The notes under the pieces: generated by a model | The model's input: the letters and a program-made list of their open reading frames with translations, nothing else | Told to the model about the DNA's origin: nothing | The model's database searches: none | Position numbers and translations under genes: made by a program | NCBI GenBank assembly: GCA_023416055.1 | Contig: JAEZIH010000025.1 | Span: 1-11,420 of the forward strand | DNA: 11,420 nt | DNA from: Pseudomonadota bacterium | GTDB taxonomy: Bacteria; Pseudomonadota; Alphaproteobacteria; Caulobacterales; Caulobacteraceae | Direction: 5' to 3' | Part shown: in pieces, positions 1-6,013 of the stretch | How positions within the stretch are numbered: the first letter of the stretch is position 1 | How the letters are laid out: every line of letters begins with the position of its first letter

Positions 1-42
1 CGGTCCCGGGGCGGGCGGGGCCCGCCGCCGCCCCCCCCCCCC
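1..42. other. Low-complexity G/C edge with 12-C run (possible assembly artefact)
   Basis: These 42 bases contain no A and a single T, and end in a run of twelve C (31-42). The G-rich half (9-20) is nearly the reverse complement of the following CCCGCCGCCGCCCC stretch, so the segment can fold back on itself. Normal coding sequence of the ATP-grasp gene resumes at about base 43. This pattern is typical of a poorly resolved sequence end, though genuine GC-rich sequence is not excluded. Confidence 0.5.
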
Positions 43-533
43 ACGTCGACGCCGCCTTCGACCGCTTCGGCGGCGACATGGTCATCGTCAAGCCGCGGGT
101 GTCCGGCGGGGCGTGGAAGACGCTGCGCCTGTCGCGCGAGGAGGCGCTGGCCGACGCCCCTGAGGGGCCGGCGATGATCCAGCCCTATCTGCCGTCGATC
201 GAGACCGAGGGCGAGACCAGCCTGCTGTTCTTCGGCGGCCGCCTGAGCCACGTGGTCAACAAGCGGCCGGTCAGCGGCGACTTCCGCATCCAGACCCAGT
301 TCGGCGGTCAGTATCGCGCCCTGGCCGAGCCGCCCGCCGGGGCGCTGGCCCTGGCGGAGCGGACGCTCAAGGCCATCGACGAAGACCTGCTCTACGCCCG
401 CATCGACATGGCGCAGGGGGCTGACGGCGAGTGGCTGCTGATGGAAGCCGAGCTGATCGAGCCGGACTTCTACCTCGGGGCCGCGCCGGAGGGCGGGAAG
501 AGGTTCGCGGACGCGGTGAGGGCGCGGCTCTAA
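1..533 (+). CDS. ATP-grasp (RimK/glutathione-synthetase-like) ligase, 3' part only
   Basis: The reading frame is open from the window edge (first full codon at base 3) to TAA at 531-533, so the 5' end is missing. An ATG at 78 lies inside the conserved ATP-grasp fold and is not the natural start. About 176 residues are visible. Motifs include VIVKPRVSGGAWKT (nucleotide-binding strand with lysine), MIQPYLPSIETEGETSLLFF, the glycine-containing QTQFGGQYRAL loop, and near the C-terminus LLYARIDMA followed by WLLMEAELIEPDFYL, the acidic metal-binding strand. Family members couple ATP hydrolysis to joining a carboxylate to an amine or thiol through an acyl-phosphate. The substrate cannot be read from the sequence. 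The protein is probably cytosolic, with no membrane segment in the visible part. The first ~14 codons come from low-complexity G/C sequence and their translation should not be trusted. Assignment to the superfamily is firm; the specific enzyme is unknown. Confidence 0.82.
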   Translation, partial: VPGRAGPAAAPPPHVDAAFDRFGGDMVIVKPRVSGGAWKTLRLSREEALADAPEGPAMIQPYLPSIETEGETSLLFFGGRLSHVVNKRPVSGDFRIQTQFGGQYRALAEPPAGALALAERTLKAIDEDLLYARIDMAQGADGEWLLMEAELIEPDFYLGAAPEGGKRFADAVRARL

Positions 534-1270
534 GCGGCCTCGCCCAGCGCCTGAAGCCCGGCGCGGCTGGGGCACAGGTCGGCGATGACGCAGGCCGAGC
601 ATTTCGGCTTGCGCGCGGTGCAGACGTAACGGCCGTGCAGGATCAGCCAGTGGTGGGCCTTGGGCAGCCACTCCTCGGGCACGATGCGGTGCAGCTGGGC
701 CTCGACCTTGTCCGGGGTGGCGGCGTTGGCGAGGCCGAGGCGGTGGGAGACGCGGAAGACGTGGGTGTCGACCGCGATGGCCGGCTCGATGCCCATCTCG
801 TTCAGCACCACGCTAGCGGTCTTGCGGCCGACGCCGGGCAGGGCCTGCAGCGCCTCGCGGGTCAGCGGCACTTCGCCCCCGTGCCGCTCCAGCACGATGC
901 GGCTGAGGGCGATGACGTTCTTCGCCTTGTTCCGGTAGAGGCCGATCGAGGAGATGTAGGGGATCAGCCCTTCCTCCCCCAGGGCCAGCATTTTCGCCGG
1001 GGTGTCGGCGACCTTGAACAGCCTGTCCGTCGCCTTGTTGACGCCGACGTCGGTGGCCTGGGCCGAGAGGGCGACGGCGACCACGAAGGTGAAGGGGTTG
1101 GTGTAGTTCAGCTCGGTCTTCGGATCGGGCATGACGCCCGAAAGCCTCTCGAAGATCGTCTCCACCCGGTCCTCGTCCGGCGGCCAGCGCAGCACGGGTA
1201 CCATCGGTCCGGTGAGGACGGCGGGGCGCTTCGGGGCGACGGCTTTCGGGCGGGCCTTCGACGGCTTCAT
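530..1270 (-). CDS. nth: Endonuclease III (DNA glycosylase/AP lyase)
   Basis: Bifunctional base-excision repair enzyme that removes oxidised pyrimidines and cleaves the abasic strand by beta-elimination. The 246-residue product has the helix-hairpin-helix LPGVGRKTA at 144-152 with catalytic Lys150, and catalytic Asp168 in VDTHVFR. The C-terminal 4Fe-4S loop is complete: Cys217, Cys224, Cys227 and Cys233 in C-x6-C-x2-C-x5-C spacing. Each is offset by 30 residues from E. coli Nth (Lys120, Asp138, Cys187-203), so all key residues are present. The extra ~30 N-terminal residues are basic and proline/alanine-rich (KPSKARPKAVAPKRP). ATG 1268-1270 is preceded by AGGAGG (complement of 1272-1277), but only one base separates them, an unusually short spacing. 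Met23 is a possible alternative start. The gene converges on the ATP-grasp gene, with stops overlapping by two bases (TAG 530-532 against TAA 531-533). Confidence 0.95.
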   Translation of the reverse strand: MKPSKARPKAVAPKRPAVLTGPMVPVLRWPPDEDRVETIFERLSGVMPDPKTELNYTNPFTFVVAVALSAQATDVGVNKATDRLFKVADTPAKMLALGEEGLIPYISSIGLYRNKAKNVIALSRIVLERHGGEVPLTREALQALPGVGRKTASVVLNEMGIEPAIAVDTHVFRVSHRLGLANAATPDKVEAQLHRIVPEEWLPKAHHWLILHGRYVCTARKPKCSACVIADLCPSRAGLQALGEAA

Positions 1271-1321
1271 GCCTCCTCGTCGCCGGGCGGCGGACCGCGG
1301 TCAAGCCCGGCGACGCAGGCG

Positions 1322-1359
1322 CACGTCACGGCGTGTTCAACGACCTGAAACATGACGTG
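1322..1359. repeat. Imperfect inverted repeat in the nth/emrA divergent spacer
   Basis: CACGTCA at 1322-1328 is the exact reverse complement of TGACGTG at 1353-1359. Inside it, TGTTCA (1334-1339) pairs with TGAAACA (1346-1352) with one extra A, around a six-base centre ACGACC. The whole forms a bulged hairpin (CGGCG unpaired on the left) or a two-part dyad. It lies 51 bases upstream of nth and about 30 bases upstream of the TetR-type palindrome. It could be a regulator site for nth or the pump operon, or a structured 5' leader. It might also be chance in GC-rich DNA. Confidence 0.4.
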
Positions 1360-1381
1360 TTGCGGCGCAGCATGAAGACTG

Positions 1382-1410
1382 TTGATTTTTGGACAACGTT
1401 GTCCATTTTA
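1382..1410 (+). promoter_or_regulatory. Candidate promoter of the emrAB-tetR operon
   Basis: TTGATT at 1382-1387 resembles a -35 element. At 16-18 bases distance lies the AT-rich stretch CATTTTA (1404-1410), which could serve as a weak -10 (for example CATTTT, 3 of 6 consensus matches). The perfect palindrome 1390-1405 would fill the spacer, where a bound repressor blocks polymerase. Transcription would then begin around 1415, upstream of ATG 1446 but downstream of the TTG at 1389. Element matches are poor, so the call rests mainly on the arrangement. Confidence 0.35.
1390..1405. promoter_or_regulatory. Perfect 16-bp palindrome, probable TetR-family operator
   Basis: TGGACAACGTTGTCCA reads identically on both strands, with no mismatch and no central spacer. 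TetR-family dimers usually bind palindromes of about 14-20 bp at their own promoter. The TetR gene at 4120-4713 is the third gene of the operon starting just downstream, so this is the natural candidate site for autoregulation. It lies 40 bases before the adaptor ATG. I saw no second copy of the full palindrome in the window. Confidence 0.7.
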
Positions 1411-1445
1411 GCGGCCGCACTCCCCCCCGCGCCTTCGGAACTCCG

Positions 1446-2549
1446 ATGAATCCCGCTCTCAAGAGACGCCTCCCCCTGATCCTCGCCGCCGTCGTCGGCC
1501 TCGCCCTCATCGTCGGGGGCCTGGTCTGGTGGCAGGGCAAGCAGCGCTGGGAGGCGACCGACAACGCCTTCGTCCAGGCCGACACCACCGAGGTCAGCCC
1601 GCAGATCGAGGGCTATGTCGTCGAGGTGCTGGTGGCCGACAACCAGCACGTCCAGGCCGGCCAGGTGCTGGTCCGGCTGGACGACGCGGACGCCCGCGCC
1701 GACCTGGCCGAGGCGGAAGCCAACCTCGCCGCCGTCGAGGCCTCGGTGCGCAATGTCGACGCCCGCTCGGCGCAGGAACAGGCGATGATCGCCAGTCGCG
1801 CCGCCGCAGTGAGCCAAGCCCAGGCCCAGGCCGATCTGGCCCGGCAGCAGGTCGAACGCTACGGCCGCCTGGCGGAGCAGGGCTGGGTGTCGCAGCAGCG
1901 CATCGACGCCGAACGCGCCGGGGTCCGCACTGCGCAGGCCTCGGTCGCCGAGGCGCAGGCGGCGCTGGTCGCCGAACAGCGCGCCGCCGGCGTGCTGGGC
2001 TCGACCCGCCAGCAGTCGGTGGCCTCGGTCGAACAGGCGCGCGCCGCCGTCGACCGCGCCCGCATCCGGCTGGAGAGGACCGTCATCCGCGCCCCCGTGG
2101 ACGGGGTGGTCGGGGCGCGCGGCGTGCGTGTCGGCCAGTTCGTCCGTCCGGGCGGGACCATCCTGTCCATCGTTCCGCTGGGCGACGCCTATGTGGTGGC
2201 CAACTTCAAGGAGACCCAGGTGGACCGGCTGCGGCTGGGCCAGGAGGTCGAGATCCGCGCCGACGCCTTCCCCGACCGCCGGCTGAGCGGCCGCATCGAC
2301 AGCTTCGCCCCGGCGACCGGTTCGGAGTTCGCCCTGATCCCGGTCGAGAACGCCACCGGCAACTTCACCAAGATCACCCAGCGGGTGCCGGTGCGCATCC
2401 GGCTGGAGGGCGAGTCCCTCGCCGCCCTGCGGCCCGGACTGTCGGTCGAGGTCAAGGTGGACCTGAAGAGCCATGGCGGCGCCAGCTTCGCCGAAGCCGC
2501 GGCCGTCCGCCCCGTGCAGAACGCCGCCCTGACGGCGTCGGACCGGTGA
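1446..2549 (+). CDS. emrA: EmrA/HlyD-type periplasmic adaptor of a multidrug efflux pump
   Basis: Membrane-fusion protein that links an inner-membrane DHA2 transporter to an outer-membrane channel. The 367 residues comprise a short basic N-terminus, one membrane anchor (about 9-29) and a lipoyl-type half-domain with TDNAFVQADTTEVSPQIEGYV (38-58, EmrA-like). A long alanine/glutamine-rich coiled-coil hairpin (about 82-210) follows. The second lipoyl half is TVIRAPVDGVVG (212-223), then a beta-barrel region with VVANFKETQVDRLRLGQ and the EmrA signature IPVENATGNFTKITQRVPVRI (298-318). The start is taken as ATG 1446, with GGAA at 1437-1440 five bases upstream. An in-frame TTG at 1389 would add 19 residues, but those codons include the operator palindrome and lie at or before the likely transcription start. 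Its TGA (2547-2549) overlaps the next gene's GTG. The substrate is unknown. Confidence 0.9.
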   Translation: MNPALKRRLPLILAAVVGLALIVGGLVWWQGKQRWEATDNAFVQADTTEVSPQIEGYVVEVLVADNQHVQAGQVLVRLDDADARADLAEAEANLAAVEASVRNVDARSAQEQAMIASRAAAVSQAQAQADLARQQVERYGRLAEQGWVSQQRIDAERAGVRTAQASVAEAQAALVAEQRAAGVLGSTRQQSVASVEQARAAVDRARIRLERTVIRAPVDGVVGARGVRVGQFVRPGGTILSIVPLGDAYVVANFKETQVDRLRLGQEVEIRADAFPDRRLSGRIDSFAPATGSEFALIPVENATGNFTKITQRVPVRIRLEGESLAALRPGLSVEVKVDLKSHGGASFAEAAAVRPVQNAALTASDR

Positions 2550-4120
2550 CCGCCGCCGCGCCGACGGCCGGGACGGAGCCCGGGCCGGAGGTCAACTGGA
2601 CCATGCTTCTGCTCGGCTTCGCCGGCATGGTCATCGGCCAGTTCATGGCCATCCTCGACATCCAGATCGTGGCCAGCTCCCTGCCGCAGATCCAGGCCGG
2701 GGTCGGCGCCTCGGCCGACGAGATCAGCTGGATCCAGACCGCCTACCTGATCCCCGAAGTCGTGATGATCCCGCTGTCGGGCTACCTCGCCCGACTATGG
2801 GGGACGCGGAACGTCTTCCTCGCCTCGTGCACCGGCTTCATGGTCATGAGCGTGGCCACAGGCCTGTCGACCTCGATCGAGGCGATGATCGTCTTCCGGG
2901 CCCTGCAGGGCTTCGTCGGCGGGGCGATGATCCCGACCGTCTTCGCCGTCGCCTTCACCGCCTTTCCGCCCGAGCGGCGGGTCACCGCCAGCGTCGTCAT
3001 GGGGTTGATCGTCACCCTCGCCCCGACGGTGGGTCCGACCCTGGGCGGGCACCTGACCGAGCAGCTGGACTGGCGCTGGCTGTTCTTCATCAATGTGCCG
3101 CCGGGGCTGCTGGTGCTGTTCCTGGTCGCCCGCTACGCCAATTTCGACAAGGGCGATCCGTCGCTGGCCAAGGGCTTCGACTGGTGGGGCCTCGGCCTTA
3201 TGGCCGTCTTCCTGATGAGTCTGCAGTTCGTGCTCGAGGAAGGGGCCAAGAACGACTGGTTCGCCGACGACCTGATCCTGCTGCTGGCGGTGGTGGTGGC
3301 CATCACCGGCCCGGCCTTCGTCTGGCGCTCGCTGAGCTACCGCAATCCGATCGTCGAACTGCGCGCCTTCGCCAACCGCAACTTCACGGTGGGCGTGGTG
3401 ATGACCTTCACCGTCGGGGCGGCCCTGTTCGGCGGCACCTTCCTGCTGCCGTTGTTCCTGTCGCGGGTGCGTGAGTACTCCGCCGCCGAGGTGGGCACGA
3501 CCATGGTCGTCTCGGGCCTGGCCATGTTCGCGGCAGGCCCCTTCGCCGGCCGGCTGGTGCGCAAGGTCGACGCGCGCATCCTGATGTTCGGCGGCTTCAT
3601 GATGTGCGCCTGGGGCATGTGGGACGCCCATGCGGTCACGACAGAGTGGGGCTTCTGGGAGTTCGCCGGGGTGCAGGCCCTGCGCGGGGTCGGCGTCATG
3701 ATGGCCATGATCGCCTCGCAGCAGGTGACCATGGCGACCCTGCCGCCGCATATGGTCAAGAACGCCTCGGGACTGGTGAACCTGTCCCGCAATGTCGGCG
3801 GGGCCGTCGGCCTGGCCTTGCTGAACACCTCGCTGACGCGGAACACGGCGATGCACATGAGCGAGCTGACCGAAGCCATTCCGAACACCGACCAGGGCAT
3901 GCTGGGCATGCTGGCCGGCATGCAGGAGCGGTTCGCCGGCTCGCTGGACCCGGCCGGGGCGGCGATGAAGGCGGTGTATGGAATGCTGCAGCGACAGGCG
4001 ACGACGCTAGCCTTCGGCGACGCCTTCGCCATGCTGGCCGTGGCCTGCGCCTTCGCGGCCTTCGTCACCCTGCTGTCGAAGCCTGTGAAGGCGGCCGCAC
4101 CTCCGGCGGACGTGCACTGA
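2546..4120 (+). CDS. emrB: EmrB-type DHA2 family MFS multidrug transporter
   Basis: Proton-coupled drug exporter of the inner membrane, expected to have 14 membrane segments. The 524-residue product matches the usual length of EmrB/DHA2 proteins. Visible family motifs are LDIQIVASSLPQI in helix 1 (37-49), GYLARLWGTRNV (79-90, motif A position), RALQGFVGGAMIP (118-130) and the antiporter motif C, LAPTVGPTLGG (158-168). DWRWLFFINVPPG (175-187) is also typical of DHA2 pumps. The GTG start at 2546-2548 is chosen because it overlaps the adaptor's TGA as GTGA, a standard coupling arrangement, and the next candidate, Met20, would remove the cytosolic N-terminus up to helix 1. The frame is open far upstream only because of high GC. 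The substrate cannot be predicted; EmrB relatives export hydrophobic compounds, uncouplers and fatty acids. Confidence 0.92.
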   Translation: MTAAAPTAGTEPGPEVNWTMLLLGFAGMVIGQFMAILDIQIVASSLPQIQAGVGASADEISWIQTAYLIPEVVMIPLSGYLARLWGTRNVFLASCTGFMVMSVATGLSTSIEAMIVFRALQGFVGGAMIPTVFAVAFTAFPPERRVTASVVMGLIVTLAPTVGPTLGGHLTEQLDWRWLFFINVPPGLLVLFLVARYANFDKGDPSLAKGFDWWGLGLMAVFLMSLQFVLEEGAKNDWFADDLILLLAVVVAITGPAFVWRSLSYRNPIVELRAFANRNFTVGVVMTFTVGAALFGGTFLLPLFLSRVREYSAAEVGTTMVVSGLAMFAAGPFAGRLVRKVDARILMFGGFMMCAWGMWDAHAVTTEWGFWEFAGVQALRGVGVMMAMIASQQVTMATLPPHMVKNASGLVNLSRNVGGAVGLALLNTSLTRNTAMHMSELTEAIPNTDQGMLGMLAGMQERFAGSLDPAGAAMKAVYGMLQRQATTLAFGDAFAMLAVACAFAAFVTLLSKPVKAAAPPADVH

Positions 4121-4713
4121 TGGCCCGGGCTCGCGGACAGGTCGACGAGACCAAGACCGAGGCCATCCTCGACGCCGCCATGGCCCTGTTCCAGGAGAAG
4201 GGCGCGCTGGCGTCGATGGAGGCCATCGCGCGCCGGGCCGGGGTGTCGCGCCAGACCCTGTACAACCGCTTTCCGTCCAAGCTGGAGATCGGCAAGGCGC
4301 TGGCGGCGCGTCGCTCGGACGCCGTCACAGGGCCGCTGCGCAGCGGCGGCGAGCCCGAGGCGGTGCTGACCGCGATGGGGGCCGCCCTGCTGGAGAAGAT
4401 CTGCGCCGCCGACGCCGCCGGATCGATGCGCGGGGTGGCGTTGATGTCGCCCGAGGTGCCGGAACTGGCGGCGGCCATCTACGACGCGGGACCGGGCGAG
4501 GGACTGCGCCGGCTGTCCGAATGGCTGGCCGAGCAGAACCGCGCCGGGCGGCTGGCGGTGCCGGACACGCGCGCCGCCGCCGAGATGTTCACAGGCATGG
4601 TGCTGGGCCACGGCCATCTGCGCAGCATACTGGGGATGCCGCACCCGCCGTTCGATCGCGAGGCGAGGGCGCGCGAGGCGGCGCGACGGTTCATCCGCGC
4701 CTTCGCCCCCTGA
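4120..4713 (+). CDS. TetR/AcrR-family transcriptional repressor
   Basis: The 197-residue protein has the TetR fold. An N-terminal DNA-binding domain begins with TKTEAILDAAMALFQEKG (11-28) and contains the helix-turn-helix MEAIARRAGVSRQTLYNRFPSK (33-54). A helical ligand-binding and dimerisation domain follows, with MFTGMVLGHGHLRSILG (156-172). The ATG at 4120-4122 shares its A with the TGA of emrB (4118-4120). A GGCGGA at 4105-4110 lies nine bases upstream. An uninterrupted frame upstream is a shadow inside emrB. Position in the same transcript as the pump suggests that it represses its own operon and is released by a pump substrate, with the palindrome at 1390-1405 as likely site. Operon position and operator are inference; family membership is clear. 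Confidence 0.92.
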   Translation: MARARGQVDETKTEAILDAAMALFQEKGALASMEAIARRAGVSRQTLYNRFPSKLEIGKALAARRSDAVTGPLRSGGEPEAVLTAMGAALLEKICAADAAGSMRGVALMSPEVPELAAAIYDAGPGEGLRRLSEWLAEQNRAGRLAVPDTRAAAEMFTGMVLGHGHLRSILGMPHPPFDREARAREAARRFIRAFAP

Positions 4714-4760
4714 CGGTTGGCCCGCGGCGGCAATCGGCCTAGACCCGGGCGGCAGTTTCC

Positions 4761-4764
4761 GGAG
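4761..4764 (+). promoter_or_regulatory. Ribosome binding site of the creatininase-family gene
   Basis: GGAG seven bases before ATG 4772. It supports this ATG over the second in-frame ATG at 4778. Between tetR and this site, TTGGCC (4717-4722) and TAGACC (4740-4745) sit 17 bases apart and could be a weak separate promoter, but the match is poor. Confidence 0.6.
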
Positions 4765-4771
4765 TCCGCCC

Positions 4772-5521
4772 ATGCTTATGCACCTGTCCTCCTGGCCCGA
4801 GATCGACGCGCGCCTGAAGAGCACGAAGACCGTCGTGGTGCCGATCGGCTCGAACGAGCAGCATGGCCCGACCGGCCTGCTGGGCACTGACTGGCTGTGC
4901 CCCGAGATCATCGCCCATGCGGCCGAGAAGTCGGACGAGTCCCTGGTCGTGGCCCCGACCTTCAACATCGGCATGGCCCAGCATCACCTCGCCTTCGCCG
5001 GCACCATCAGCCTGAGGCCGTCGACCTTCATGGCGGCGATCAGCGACTGGGTGTCGTCCCTGACCCGGCACGGCTTCGAGCGGATCTATTTCCTCAACGG
5101 CCACGGCGGCAACGTCGCCACCATCGAGGCGACCTTCGCCGAAATCTACGCCGAGTGGAGCTTCCTCGAGGAGCGGACGCCCTTCGCCCTCAAGCTGAGG
5201 AACTGGTGGGACCTGCCGGGGGTGACCCCGCTGTGCAACCGCCTGTTCCCGACCGGCCACGGCATGCACGCCACGCCCTCCGAAATCGCGGTGACCCAGG
5301 CGGCCTATCCCGAGCGCATCAAGACGGCCGAGATGAGCCCGAAGATCGCCCCGGTCGGCCCGATCCGCGACGCCCTGGACTATCGCGCCCGCTTCCCTGA
5401 CGGCCGCATCGGGTCCAACCCGCTGCAGGCCAGTCCGGAGAAGGGGCGGGAGATCATCGACGCCGCCGTGCCCGCCTTGCTGAAGGACGTGACCGACTTC
5501 TCGGCCGAGGTCTTGCCGTAG
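4772..5521 (+). CDS. Creatininase-family amidohydrolase
   Basis: Cytosolic metal-dependent amide hydrolase of the creatininase/MftE/FAPy-deformylase superfamily, 249 residues, near the usual family size. Metal-ligand motifs are in order: Glu29 and His31 in IGSNEQHGP, Asp40 in LGTDW, His111 in FLNGHGGN (107-114), and Glu171 in GHGMHATPSEIAV (163-174). No signal peptide is visible. Residues outside the core do not match a particular characterised enzyme; the general NGHGGN form argues for the broad family rather than true creatininase, which as I recall has NGHYEN here. Possible substrates include cyclic amides or formamidopyrimidines. The gene begins 58 bases after tetR and ends 26 bases before the phasin-like gene. 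It may share the efflux transcript by read-through, but there is no clear functional tie. Family call firm, substrate unknown. Confidence 0.85.
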   Translation: MLMHLSSWPEIDARLKSTKTVVVPIGSNEQHGPTGLLGTDWLCPEIIAHAAEKSDESLVVAPTFNIGMAQHHLAFAGTISLRPSTFMAAISDWVSSLTRHGFERIYFLNGHGGNVATIEATFAEIYAEWSFLEERTPFALKLRNWWDLPGVTPLCNRLFPTGHGMHATPSEIAVTQAAYPERIKTAEMSPKIAPVGPIRDALDYRARFPDGRIGSNPLQASPEKGREIIDAAVPALLKDVTDFSAEVLP

Positions 5522-5547
5522 GCCGCGGCGGGGCGCACGGTCGCGGC

Positions 5548-6009
5548 ATGAGCCACGCCCGCCACGCCGCCCGCACCGCCCGCGTCAGTCGCGAGCTGCT
5601 CGAGGCGTCGGGATCGGTGATCGCCCGCCGGCTGGAGATCGTCGCCGAGGGCGTGCGCGATCCGCTGAAGGCGGATCTGCGCGAACTGACCCTGATGGGA
5701 TCGGAGAAGGTCGAGGCGCTGGCCGCGTCGGCGGCGGCCGGCCTGTCGGGGGCCGCAGCCATGGCGACGCAGGGCGCGGCCGTCGCGGTGCGCGAGACCG
5801 CGGCCGCGCAGGAAGCGCTCGGCGAGGTGCTGGGCGCCTCCACGCCCGCCGAGGCGATCGGCGCCCAGGGCCAATGGGCCCTGAATGCATGGAACCGGTC
5901 CCTGCGCGACAGCTGGGCCCTGGGCGCGGCCATGCTCAAGCTGCAGGCCGACGCCCTCGCGCCGATCCACGCCGCCGCCACGGCCAATGCGAGGCGGCTG
6001 AAGCGCTAG
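5548..6009 (+). CDS. Phasin-like alanine-rich helical protein
   Basis: Small 153-residue protein, about 27% alanine (42 residues), with no cysteine, signal peptide or membrane segment. It appears almost wholly helical and amphipathic. The C-terminal half, LGEVLGASTPAEAIGAQGQWALNAWNRS and on through LKLQADALAPIHAAA, resembles phasin_2-type proteins, where a Pro-x-Glu segment and a Gln/Trp-containing helix are typical. Phasins coat polyhydroxyalkanoate granules and influence their size. No phaA, phaB, phaC or phaR gene is in the window, so a granule role is unproven. The ATG at 5548 has no convincing Shine-Dalgarno, only GGGGCG about 13 bases upstream, and may depend on coupling to the creatininase-family gene 26 bases before it. 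It converges on amn with four bases between stops. Other helical proteins of this composition exist, so the call is moderate. Confidence 0.55.
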   Translation: MSHARHAARTARVSRELLEASGSVIARRLEIVAEGVRDPLKADLRELTLMGSEKVEALAASAAAGLSGAAAMATQGAAVAVRETAAAQEALGEVLGASTPAEAIGAQGQWALNAWNRSLRDSWALGAAMLKLQADALAPIHAAATANARRLKR

Positions 6010-6013
6010 CCGG

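Noticed and set aside
431..1348. 305-codon plus-strand frame opposite nth
   Set aside because: Antisense shadow of nth, which has all its catalytic and Fe-S residues; the shadow has no domain.
1411..1418. GCGGCCGC eight-base palindrome in the emrA leader
   Set aside because: It is a plain GC palindrome, frequent at this base composition, with no flanking symmetry.
1529..2545. Open frame in front of emrB, which would extend the transporter by 339 residues
   Set aside because: This stretch reads emrA in the wrong frame and is Arg/Gly/Pro-rich. Real DHA2 sequence starts near the GTG at 2546.
4714..4771. Spacer between tetR and the creatininase-family gene, considered as a terminator or regulatory hairpin
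   Set aside because: GGCC repeats can pair only weakly, without a T run; only a low-scoring promoter-like pair is present.
3337..4974. 545-codon minus-strand frame across emrB, tetR and the start of the creatininase-family gene
   Set aside because: It spans three clear plus-strand genes, and its translation has no recognisable domain.
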